In this document: piece after piece, positions 23,541 to 34,229 of the stretch
Position numbering within the stretch: position 1 is the first letter of the stretch
How the letters are laid out: the number at the start of each line of letters is the position of its first letter
From: Coffea arabica
Lineage: Eukaryota; Streptophyta; Magnoliopsida; Gentianales; Rubiaceae
Length of the DNA: 64,000 bases
NCBI RefSeq assembly: GCF_036785885.1
Contig: NC_092329.1
Span: forward strand, 7,006,001-7,070,000
Reading direction: 5' to 3'
Program-made: the position numbers and the translations under genes
The notes under the pieces: model-generated
Database searches by the model: none
What the model saw: only the letters and a program-made list of their open reading frames with translations
What the model was told of the DNA's origin: nothing

Positions 23541-24889
23541 TACATGCTACTTTTTTAGTAATACTCCGTCTGAGATTTGAGAAACTCATGAACTTATGTG
23601 CTTAATTGGAAGGAAGTTTCTCTTCCTTCTCTGTTGAACTTTTCAAATCAAGATCTTTTTCATCTCTCCCATGGGAGAGAGACCAAATCTAGTTTTTTCC
23701 CATGGGAGGAAGTACATTTTATAGTTTTTAGTTTATCTTATTTGAATAAATTCTCCCATAAAATTTCCTAATAAGAGATTCTTTTCTCCTAAGATCTCCT
23801 AGTGAGAGTTTCTTCTCTCCTAAATTGTTCTAGCGAGAGTTTTATTCTCTTCTTAGATTTTTTCTTGTGAGAGTTTTTTAGGTTTTTATCTTTGTGAAAT
23901 TTGAGACTTTTAAATTTATATTCTAGTTTCTCAGATCTGCAATTTCTCGATTATTGTTAGATCTAAATTTCTCTTTAAACTTGAATCAATTTTAATCAGA
24001 TCTGATTATCAGCAGATATGCACTGATGTATTGGGTTACAATGATTCATCCAGATGGGAGATATATAGGAGCATCAATGTCATTTTTATTTATATTATTT
24101 TTTTAGATCTATTATATCTGTTAATTTCAGATCTATATGTATCTATGTCATGTTTGTTTGCACTATTTTCTGCCATTTAATACAGATTTATTTAAATGGA
24201 ATGATCTTTTCTGTCAAAAGAAAAAACTAATTAACATACAAAGTTGAAAGAGCTGTGGAGACGGGTAGAAAAGACAGCAGAAGCAGTGGAAAAAGTGGCA
24301 AACCAAATAATTGACCAACTTCCAGAAAGCCAAAAACTGAGAAATGTTGTGATTTCTATTGAAAAGGTGGGCGAAGCCGTGGATAAAGATGCTCATCTTG
24401 TTGGAAATTTCGTTGAAAGGGTTTGGCCTAAGACACTTGGTTAATTAAAGCATTTACAAATAATATACTATTCCACTAAAAATAATTGATGAAGCCAAGG
24501 AATCTGCAAAAGCCAAAGAAGCGAAAGCCCGGAAGAAGAAAACCAAACCTACAGATATTTAAATGCATAAACTATACAGGGACCTACAAATCTAAATTGT
24601 AAGTGAATGGTACATAATAGAAAGTCACATTTGTTAGTTGATAGTGTTAATTACTGCTTCTTATCTTGTAATTTTCACGCTTATCCTGAAATTTACCGTG
24701 TTCATTTCTATTAATAGTAGGTAAGGTCAATGGATATAGAAAATTTGTTAAGCATTTAATTGCCGGCCTCTCAATTGAGATGTGACTTGCGAGTAGTTTT
24801 TTATGTATATTTAAGCTTGGAGTAGGAAAAAAGTTTCGAGACATCCGAAGAGGCTGGTTTTCAGTGCTGCAATTTACTATCATCTATAG

Positions 24890-25085
24890 AGGGCTAGGAA
24901 CCAAGCTGCATTTCGCCAAACCTCTATGGCTGCTGTAGCTATTTTTGTATTCAATTCAACTCTCTCTGCTGTTCGAGATGTTGTAGCAGCAGGATTCAGT
25001 AAAGTTCCATTGTCCAAAGATAATTGGGAACTAATTATGGAACTTGGGCTGCCGTATAGTTGTTTTAACTGGCGGTCAATTATAT
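24890..25085 (+). other. Unassigned exon-like stretch
   Basis: An open reading segment with MAAVAIFVFNSTLSAVRDVV and GFSKVPLSKDNWELIMELGL-type sequence, ending at a stop. It has balanced base composition compared with its flanks. I recognise no family and no splice context, so it may be a gene relic or chance. Confidence 0.25.
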
Positions 25086-25109
25086 AGTTTAGTTGCTGAC
25101 TCTTTGTAT

Positions 25110-25659
25110 TTAGCGCTAGTTTGATAACTCTACTTAATGCTAAAAATTAATTCATTTAAAATTTTTTGAATTCAGTATGTTTGATAATAGAAATGTCTTA
25201 CCACTTAATATATTAAGCACTTACAAATTTTTTAGTGAAAAATTTTCACTGAATTTTTGGAATTGGCTGCACACACTATAACTCTCGTACATATAACACA
25301 TTCTCGTATATGTTCTTGCAAAAAATACATATGTTCTCTTTCTGTTCACGTGCGTGCACGTATGCAAATATACACTCTCCTACGCAATATTCACATTTAA
25401 ACACCACCTCTAAATTGTTTCATTATTTTCTATTTCTCTCAAACACACACATACATACTTTTCTTTCTCTCTAGATGCACAAATAAAGGAAATCTTTTTA
25501 AAGATAAAAAAATATTATTTCTACTATATTTCAATTCAGCAATATAATTCGATTACTTATCAAACAAATATAATTTAATCAATTCAATAAATTAATACTT
25601 TCAGCATTTATTTTTCATAATTCAAATTTCAAACTTCAGTCTTATAAAACAAGCCCTTA
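25110..25659. mobile_element. PIF/Harbinger-like MITE A
   Basis: The element at 25113-25656 starts GCGCTAGTTTGATAACTC and ends, in reverse complement, GGGCTTGTTTTATAAGACTG. TTA lies on both sides (25110-25112, 25657-25659). It is AT-rich and non-coding. Its right TTA is also the left TTA of the next element. Confidence 0.6.
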
Positions 25660-26864
25660 GGGTTCGTGTAATTCATAGGATAACAAAAGATTGAATTAAT
25701 CATCCTGTTTTTTTTGGTTGTATTTTACATACGGAATGACATTTCCCAACTAACCGAATTAATTCTCTATTCATGAGATAAAATAATCCAATGAAGGAGG
25801 CGGTAGGATGACTAAGAGATAGGATGATGAAATTTTAAACTAATTTATCCTTATAAATAATATAAATTTATACTTTCATAATTATATAACCTTACCCTCA
25901 CATGATAATATAACATGAATGGACTAATTTGCCTCTACTAATTAATTTAAATTTTTTTTGACTAATTTACCCCTACTACTAACATAACAATATTTGGACT
26001 AATTTGTCCTACGAATGATATAAATTCATATTGAATATTATATAACCATACTCTTACATAATAATATGATAATAAATTGACTAATTTTTCCCTTCTAATT
26101 ATATTAAAATTTTTTGACTATTTGCCCCTATTCATTATTTTAAAATTTTTGACAAATTTACCCCTATTATTAATTTAATGTTTTTGACTAATTTGCCCCT
26201 ATTTACATCATAACAAAATGACTATATTGCCCCTGAACTAAATTACCCTTACTAGCTTTATTTTCTCAATTAAATTCTATATAAATACATAACCTTGTCA
26301 ATTGGGTATTGCCAATGAGGGTTTCAATAAAGCCCAAACTCAGTCCAAAAAAAATATTCTATATTGGCTTGAACTTGGCTCGTTTAAGACTTTTAAATGG
26401 GTTGGATTTTGTTCAATTGAATCCTAACTTAACCAAAACTGATCCATTATTTTATTGAATTTCAATTTTAGATTAAAAAACTAGGTTAAAACTTATTTTT
26501 AAGGGACCGAATGGACTGAGTTTAAGTGAATGCAAATTTTTATATATCAAAATCCTTGATTCACTTCATAATTCTATAGTCTCAAATTACTTTATTTTAA
26601 TAAAAGTTATAAATTATTAAATTATTTTATTAGAACAATCCTACTAATTAAGGGGTATTTTGGTCATTAAAATAGTAACCATATCTCATCCAATTTCCAA
26701 CTAAACACAAGATAGGATTATTTCCCAATATATTCTATACAACCTAGAATCAACCAAACACTAGATGACTTGAATTATTAATCCAAGGATGATTCAACCC
26801 AAGATTAATAATCCGAAAATGAGTCATCCCATCTCATTCAATCCATGAACCAAACGAACCCTTA
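25657..26864. mobile_element. PIF/Harbinger-like element B (1.2 kb, non-autonomous)
   Basis: The element at 25660-26861 begins GGGTTCGTGTAATTCAT and ends ATGAACCAAACGAACCC, flanked by TTA (25657-25659 and 26862-26864). A 3-bp TTA duplication with GGG...CCC ends is the PIF/Harbinger/Tourist pattern. The interior holds repeated GACTAATTTGCCCCTA-like units (about 25920-26220), with no transposase frame. Confidence 0.65.
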
Positions 26865-27660
26865 GTTTAGTGTGTTTCTAATGTTATTGGAAATTTGGAA
26901 TGTGCATTTCTGTGTACACTCTTTCTTGGTTGATCCATGGAAAGTGAAAAGGTTGCTCAAAAAACAAAAAGAAAAGAAACTATTAATGCTTTAAAGTTAT
27001 TACTCACATAATCAATTGCAATATTTTTGCACATGAAATTTTACCTTTTACTTAAATTATTAAATACAACATCGGATTCACTTCTTATTTCAGGACACTA
27101 AATAGACAAACCCAACGTAAAAAAGTATAACCTGTATTTTGTAGAGATTTACTGACAAAATTACAACACAAACTTTTAGTTCAAAATCTCATAACATTTA
27201 TTGACATGCAAATACAATCAATTAATAGGTCATTTTTTAAAAAAAAAACCACACACACGAGGAGCCTCTAGAAAGGGGAATAAACCAATTAAGGAAAGAA
27301 AAAGGATAAAAATTAAAAAGAAAAGAAAAGAAATAGTTTCGCTCCCTAAAAAAAAAAACTCCTAGTCCACTGTGATGCGCCCACGTGCACTTCTCCACCA
27401 TCTTCACCATCGAAATTAAAACAAAAGATCCCAATTCTCCAACGGCTCTCCCACAGTACCAAACCGTCTCACTCCCTCCGATTCAAATTCTGCAAAACCT
27501 CCCAAGAACACCGCCACAGTTCTTCTTCACACCCAAAACCCTAGCTTTTATTCCCTAGGGTTTCTTTTCTTCTCCATATTATCTGATATTTCCCTGAAAA
27601 AGTTGATCCAACATCGTGTATTCGTTTTTGCTGGGGTTTCAATTCTTGTTAAAAAGTTCA
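26865..27660. promoter_or_regulatory. Upstream region of the coiled-coil gene
   Basis: No gene. The stretch becomes C/T-rich from about 27400 to the ATG (CCGTCTCACTCCCTCC, CTTCTTCTCC), as expected of a plant promoter and 5' leader. No clear TATA box near the likely start. Confidence 0.4.
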
Positions 27661-27663
27661 AGA

Positions 27664-30600
27664 ATGGATCTTTCTCAAGAAACCGAAGACTTCCTTCGAG
27701 AATCGGTGGAATATACCCTCGGCTTGCCGGTCTCGACTCAGACTCTGCAATTAAAGCTTCGCGCCGCGGAAGAAGCCCAATATCATCTTCGCAATCAGTA
27801 TCTTCATCTCCAATCGAAACTCAGAGAAAAAGATGAAATCATCGAGCGAGCTAGGGTTTGTAATTTTTTTTAATTTTTGTTATTTCCCCTGATTAATTGG
27901 AAAATAATGCAAATTTCTGGGGCTTTTAGGGTTTTATTGATGTTTCTTGTGGAACTTTTTAGGCGGAGGCTACTCTGAATGCGCAGGCGTTGAAGAAATT
28001 TGTGGAGGAGAATCAGAAGTTGGCAATGGAATGTGCCAATTTGTTGGGGCAGTGTAAGAGGTGGGAGAGAGAGTGCTCGTTGTATGATCACGATCGCGAG
28101 GCATTGATGGATTTTGGAAATGAGGCGGATGAGAGAGCTAAAGAGGCTGAGGTTCGAGTTCATGAGTTGGAAGACGAGGTGAAGACGTTATCAGAGGAAT
28201 TGCAATTTTACAAGTATCAGTATGATGAACAATCGGTAAAAGTTCGATCCTTTCCCTCCATTTTGTGTAACAGGATCCAATGGAGTAATTAATTTCAGTT
28301 GTAAAATGTTTATCTGGTATTTGGATTCTTAAAGAAGACAAAAATGGGGTTGGCCCGAAACTTGAATGTCATCTATTGTTTTAATAAGGAACATGGAACT
28401 ACGTTTTTATTTGTTCACGGCATGGGATTTTATCCTTCTTAGTTGTAAAATATTTTTATGACTTCATTGATTATTACCTATTCATCTGGTATGGTCACTG
28501 AATAATCTTGAATTGACATGATGAAATGCAAAATTGTTTTGTATATGTTTAGCTTGAAGATTCTGTTGTACTTCGTTTAATGGATGACAATAATTTATAT
28601 ATGTTTGCTGTAACTGACTGCCTGCTGGTTGATGAATAATATTGGCATGGTGAATAGTAGTTTTGATGTTTTGCATGGATTTATTTGGTTTTCCTTTCTA
28701 TGGATATAGAGACTTCAAACTAGTTTAGCTGAAATCCAACAGCGACTTTGAAAAGGAAACTGTTTTAAGTTGGGGTTTTTATTGCTGAATTTTGAACTTG
28801 ATATTGATGCTGAATTTAATCATTCCCGAAATTTTTCAATAATTATGGAGTGATTTAAGGTGTCAATCTTTATATGAAGCCTGAAAGAGTTTTTGAAACA
28901 TATCAAGTATCGTGAGGTTTTTGCATTATCTAATAATTGATTATAATGATTCTCCGGAATAGAGGTCTACGTGCTGTAAAGGACTTTAAAAGAACACACC
29001 AACTGTTGAACCTTGATCCCCCTACGTATTAGTGGTTTTTAGATTTTTTTTTTAAGCATGCAGCTATATGATCACCTTTTGCAACAGGACTATGCTTTTA
29101 AATGAAAAGCATGCCCTGTGATTTCTCAGCTGGCTGATTAAATGAAAAGATCTTAGTCTTGCTGAACTGGTAAAAATTGGCCTTTGGTGTAGTGATAACT
29201 TTTGTTTCATGTACCCTTCTGGCTTAGCTTGTATGCTTTGATGATACCTTCTGACTATGCTTTTAAGTTACCCTGTGATTTCTTGGCTGGCTGATTAAAT
29301 GAAAAGATCTTAGTCTTGCTGAACGGGTAAAAAATTGGCCTTTGGTGTAGTGATGACTTTTGTTTCATGTACCCTTCTGGCTTAGCTTGTATGCTTTGAT
29401 GATACCTTGGTTTTACTGAATTATCTTCTCAAAGGTTTTCTAGGTGTGTAATCTGTGCAGAATTTAGGAACCAGGCAGCTGATGCCAAAAATGTGGAAAC
29501 AACGTGCAGTTTTATAATATCAAATAATACTAACTTAGTTCACATTGTGTGCTGTGGCTCAAAAAATTGCACCTCTAATTATTTATAGATCTGATGTGTA
29601 CTTTTTATTGTAAACATTCATTTTATGTGGCTCTTCATTTTGTATCATCAGCATCTTTATTTTTTTTAATTGGATAAAGGCTTTAATATCTTATTTGAGC
29701 ATCTTGGCTGCCTTGATCTCTTTAGTTTAAAATTTCCCATCGAGTTACGTCTTTATCCAATATATGTAGCTTAATAAATGTATACCTGTCTAGTTGATAA
29801 AAATTACCGGTTCAAAGTTGTCTTTTGAATGAAATACCAGGATTAAGCAATCAGAGAGTAAATTGAAACAATCTCGACAATTTAGAGTATACTTAATGAA
29901 AATTAAGCTTCTATTGGACAACATCCTTGCAATGGTTGATGATTCTCTCAGAGCAGAAGGCTTACCTGTAGAGTATGATGATTTTTTTACTCAATGTAGC
30001 TTATGTGGCATAGATGTGTTTCTTTACTGTTTCTTTTAGAGTTAATTACTTCAAATGCTGGAGCTATCTTTTGCCCTTTATTCTGGGCAAAAGCTGGGGT
30101 GGTGTATCACATGTTTGATGAATCTGCACTTGATATCTGGTATTAATTTATTGGTTCACATTATGGTTAGAGTTAATGGAAGCTATCTAGATAATTATTG
30201 CTTATCAAAAGTAATTTTTGTGTGTTGCTGTGAATCTTACAAGTGGACGTGTGTGGCACAGATAAATCTGTCTTCTTTTATGTGGATAGTATTATGAGAT
30301 GAAAATTTGTTAATGTAAGCATCTAAACTAAATAAAGCTCACATTGAGGCTCATTGTCATACCTGAAGGTTGGTACATCAGGAGAGGCCGCAGCGACAGA
30401 ACAAATGTTACTTGAGTCACTATTGGCTTCTGCACTTGGAAAAGACAATGTCATGTCAACAGCGCGTTCATTTCTAGAATCTAATCGTGGAGTTGATGTG
30501 TTTGAAAGGATGTTGAGCCTGTGGAATAGGTAAGATTGACAATCAAATCTATGATGGTATTGCTATATCATATACTTTACAATATTCCAATAAAATAATC

Positions 30601-31234
30601 TTGTTGCAGTTTTTTTCTGATTTGACTGATATTTCTTTTTCCATTGGTAGCTTGAGACCGTCAACACAGAAGGTGTTAGCTTTGGTGGCTGAGTTGACGA
30701 GTTTGGAGAAACACAAGGAACATTTAAGAGTCAACCTTGATAGGGCTGAGGAGGAGGTAAGCTTTCGTTTGAAAGGTGTGCCAAGTTCATGTCAGCGTGT
30801 TGTTTACGAAGCTCTGTTTTCTGACCTTAGGTGAAGGTGTTGTTTGAAGAAAACAACATCCTGGATGAGGAGAACAAAAAGTTAATGAGGCAACTCCACA
30901 GAGAACGAAATCTACATGGCTCTGGCGGAAAACATTCTGGCAGCGTTTCTTCAAAGGTTAGAGAAAATTAGTTGCATATTGTAGGCCAAAATTATAATTG
31001 GTGATAGATGCTCAAAACAAGTGCTTGCTGGCACCTCTATACTTGCTATAATGTGTAGTGTTGAAATGATTAATTGAATTTCTTCTTTCTATACAGGGTA
31101 ACAAGAGAAAGTCCAGCCGCAAGATGTGCAGCCAAGTTGAGAAGAAAATTGATTTCGGTGATGCTGATTCACTAAGACAACCATTATCACCTTTGCAACA
31201 GTACTCGCCTGAAAGCAGGATGCACAAAAAGTAG
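27664..31234 (+). CDS. Coiled-coil protein (371 aa), unnamed plant family
   Basis: Exons 27664-27855, 27963-28235, 29848-29967, 30369-30529, 30651-30756, 30831-30956, 31097-31234; phases chain correctly to a TAG stop. The ATG opens MDLSQETEDFLRESVEYTLG. The protein is mostly charged helix: residues about 20-65 (LQLKLRAAEEAQYHLRNQYL), 66-155 (QALKKFVEENQKLAMECANL; CKRWERECSLYDHDREALMD; FGNEADERAKEAEVRVHELE), and further coils around LVAELTSLEKHKEHLRVNLD and NNILDEENKKLMRQLHRERN. The tail is basic and Ser/Pro-containing (GNKRKSSRKMCSQ... SPLQQYSPESRMHKK). No enzymatic motif, signal peptide or membrane span. It looks like a conserved plant coiled-coil protein of unknown function; a cytoskeletal or scaffold role is only inferred. 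The exon 3 acceptor (AAG before CAATCAGAG) is the weakest join; the exon 7 tail is supported by phase. Confidence 0.8.
29088..29409. repeat. Tandem duplication within intron 2 of the coiled-coil gene
   Basis: Two adjacent units of about 160 bp (starting GACTATGCTTTTAA at 29088 and GACTATGCTTTTAAG at 29253), both ending ...GTATGCTTTGATGATACCTT, are highly similar with small indels. A recent local duplication. Confidence 0.88.
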
Positions 31235-31632
31235 CAAACATACTCTGTTTCTCGACAATGTTGTTGCAATTTTTTTTTTTTGCCTTTATTTAGTAAAATC
31301 TCTTTGTGATTCTATTGTATCAGAAATACCGTTCATCTTACTAAAATGTGTTTCAATGAACCTATTCATACTTGATAAATCACATGCTTGTAAAGTTATT
31401 TTTTTCTGTCCTAAACAAAATTTTTTTTAATCATTATGTTGCAGCCCAATGGAAATATTTTTCATTCTGTGGTTATGTTGATTGTTGGCACAGTGTATTG
31501 AACTAAAATCTTGAAAGTAGACTTGGGATTGTCTTTTTCTTTTTTTTTTGACCAAATAATGGCAGAGATGTCAATGACGGTAGAGGTATTCTATCATGGC
31601 TAATTGGCTATAGTTGGTTCTGTTAACGGTTC

Positions 31633-32120
31633 TACGGGTGCATTCGGATCAAGTCAAGCTCAAACAACAAGGTAAAATAATTGAGCTCGAGCTCGTCAAA
31701 CTTTTAGAAGTCGAGTTCAAGGTCGATTTCAGTTTACCTTACTCAAGCTCAAGTTTAATTAAATCTAATCGAGTCAAATTGAACTTAATCAAGTCTATTC
31801 AAATGTAATCGAATTTAATCGAGCCTATTCGAGTTTAATCAAACTCACGTAATAAAAATTAATATTTTATATAAAATTTTAAATAAATGATATTATTGAC
31901 ATTTCACAATAATAAATATTAAAAAATTAAAAGATATATATATATATTATAAAAAGCTCAATTAGACTTGTCGACCTTGCAAATAAAAAATATTGGAGTT
32001 CGATCTTGACTCGTGAGCTCAAACGAGTAGTTCGAACTCGATCAAAATGAACTCAAATCGAGTTATTGACCAAATAGTTCGCGAGATCGAGTCGAATTAC
32101 TTGGCTCAACATCACCTACA
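31633..32120. mobile_element. Old hAT-like element with GAGCTCGA repeats
   Basis: The left end TACGGGTGCATTCGGATCAA and right end (reverse complement TAGGTGATGTTGAGCCAAG) resemble the intact element at 43150-43633. The interior has clustered GAGCTCGAGCTCG/AATCGAGTT repeats in both orientations. No target duplication is visible now. Confidence 0.5.
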
Positions 32121-32853
32121 GTGAGTTGCTTTTTAAAATTTCAATCCGTCCTTGCATTTATGGTACGACATTAATTTTGTCACATTTCTGAAGTTACACT
32201 TCTCTAGCTGGTAATTCCACCTTATTTGTGATGAACTATTTTCTATCAGCACAATAACATGTAAGAATTTGGGGTTGTACATTAGCACTGTTTTCCTTTC
32301 CTATTTTCTTAGATAAAATGTGTTTGGTTAAGTACATCTCAATCGTTCCTCAAAACAATATTTTACCAATTCCGGTCCTAAATCCTAATACTTCCCAGTG
32401 GTCCGTAGCCATTCAAATTAACAATAAGAGGCAAGAATGCAAAAAAATTAAAAATCTAAAAAAAAAAAGGGTTTCAGATCTTCATACATAAACATTGCCA
32501 CGTCATTTAAATTAAGAACCTGAAATTTCGTTTATTTAGCTATACAATAGTTAATTCCTGAGATCATAAAAAATGCTCAAATTATTTATAGAAAATAAAG
32601 GATATTTTTTTTCATTATATATATGCTTGTATATAAAATAAAGGATATTTTTCATTATATAAATACAATTATTTGTTATTCAGATAATTTTTTGTCATGT
32701 TCCCCCTTATCCAATCGCTCTGGTTCTCTCGTCGTTCTCCCTTCCTTTCCTCAACTCCTCTATTTCCTCCCCTTTTGAAACAGGGTACCCAACCCCACAA
32801 ACCATGAAAAGTCATTAGATTTTTCTTTTCAACCTTGATTTCTCTACCCATAA
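32121..32853. promoter_or_regulatory. Intergenic/upstream region of the RRM gene
   Basis: AT-rich to about 32690, then C/T-rich immediately upstream of the ATG at 32854 (CTCGTCGTTCTCCCTTCC), consistent with a leader region. TATA-like ATTATATAAATAC occurs near 32655-32668, about 190 bp before the ATG; assignment is tentative. Confidence 0.4.
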
Positions 32854-34229
32854 ATGGCACTTCTTCGTCTTCTCCATTTGCCATCATGTCCCACAAACTT
32901 CTTCTGCTTCCACCAGAACCTTTCCTCAGCTTCACCACAACCCTCCACTCACAAACCTCCCACACTCAACGCCACTCTCTCTTTTCCCTCTCTTTCATTC
33001 AAACTCCCATTTAAGTCCCAAAGATTCAATCTTTTTGAGTTCCAAGTCCCTTTTTCAGCCCAAGCCCAACCCATTACTCAAAATTCAGAAAATGCAGAAA
33101 AAGATAACCAAGAAGAAGAAGAAGACGACGAAGGAGAAGGAGAAGAAGAAGAATTCTCTAAAACCAGAATTTTAGCTCAGAATGTTCCATGGACCTCCAC
33201 TGTAGATGATCTTCGTCCTCTCTTTGAGAAGTATGGTACTGTTGTGGACATTGAGGTTGGTTTTCATTGCTTTTTGTTCAACTTCCAAAAAACAAAAAAT
33301 ACAACTTATGCTCAATCTAGATTGTGTTTTTTTTCTTTTTAGCTTGTTTTGTTTGCTTTAAACATAACGGCTCCAGTTATATCTTGATTTTCTTGATAAT
33401 CAGTGGAATGAATGTCTGAATTGTGAAAAATGTTAATATTCTGAATGATTTTGTTTTTGTTTTTATTTTTTCGTTTGTTTAAGCTGTCAATGTATAACAA
33501 GACCAGAAACAGGGGTTTGGCATTTGTTTCAATGGCTTCACATGAGGAAGCTCTGGCTGCTTTCAGGAATCTCGAATCGTATGTAAGCATATTCGATAAA
33601 TCTTGGCTGTTTCTGGACATTGTATTTTTCATGGGATTATGTAAAATTCTGGTTATGTTGTGAATAGGATTATCAGGGTAGAGTGTTAAAGCTGAGTTGG
33701 GCTAAGCCGAAGAAAATCAAACCTGCTGCTCCTCCAAAGCCAAAGACATTGCCAATACACAACTTATTTGTGGCAAATTTACACTTTGCAGCCCGTGCCA
33801 AAGATCTCAAAGAGTTTTTCAATGCTAATAATGGAAATGTTGTTTCTGCTGAGATTATTTTTCAAGATAATCCTAGACGGTCTGCTGGTTATGGATTTGT
33901 TTCCTTCAATACTAAGGAGGAGGCTGAGGCTGCACTAGTAGGTTTTCAAGGGAAGGTAATCTTAGGTTTTATGCTTATTTCTTCTGATGTCATTTGATGT
34001 TGAAGGTTTATTGCACATCTGTATTTCTTTTTATGTTTTTTAGTTTCTCTAATCTATATTGAAGTGAAGAGCCTTTTCTCTTGTTGAACACTGAGAAAGT
34101 CCTTTGCTGCAGGAGTTTATGGGGAGGCCAATTCGAGTGGCACGCAGTAGAGGATTTTTAAGACCACAAACAAAAGCTGATGTTCAATCTGATATTACCA
34201 CAGCTAAGTCAAATTCTTTAGAGAATTGA
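32854..34229 (+). CDS. Chloroplast-type RNA-binding protein with two RRMs (301 aa)
   Basis: Exons 32854-33255, 33484-33582, 33668-33955, 34113-34229, all phase 0. Residues 1 to about 70 are Ser/Pro/Phe-rich without acidic residues (MALLRLLHLPSCPTNFFCFH), a likely plastid transit peptide. Residues about 82-100 are a Glu/Asp tract, as in chloroplast cpRNPs. RRM1 starts at about 105 with RILAQNVPW (RNP2) and has RNRGLAFVSM (RNP1, about 142-151). RRM2 has LFVANL (about 200-205) and SAGYGFVSF (about 239-247). A Lys/Pro linker (WAKPKKIKPAAPPKPK) separates them. Known cpRNPs bind and stabilise or help edit plastid mRNAs in the stroma. The layout fits the 31-33 kDa cpRNP-like group; which member is not certain. 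RNP1 of RRM1 is weak for aromatics (LAFVSM), so RNA contact by RRM1 may be altered. Confidence 0.85.

Larger units (their letters stand above)
20842..24562 (+). pseudogene. Tandem heptad-repeat family, copy 5 (decayed)
   Basis: Remnants of all five exons are in order. The exon 1 equivalent is 20842-21024: MAKSLVTYSSSI resembles the copy 4 start, but its length is a multiple of three where all intact copies leave two bases, and a stop follows, so it is frameshifted. Exon 2 (21164-21235) is intact (VVYSNVQPGVPLPP). Exon 3 survives only as its end near 21360-21388 (WPLLKLK-like), with the hydrophobic part unrecognisable. Exon 4 (24244-24420) reads VERAVET, then an extra base in ACGGG shifts into VEKTAEAVEKVAN, and about one heptad is missing. 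The exon 5 remnant at 24488-24562 lacks its first half and its acceptor. A hAT-like element carrying a Mutator-like element lies in the intron between exons 3 and 4. Confidence 0.75.

Noticed and set aside
32669-32965. 98-codon minus-strand open frame upstream of the RRM gene
   Set aside because: Overlaps the leader and transit-peptide exon of the RRM gene and is explained as its antisense.
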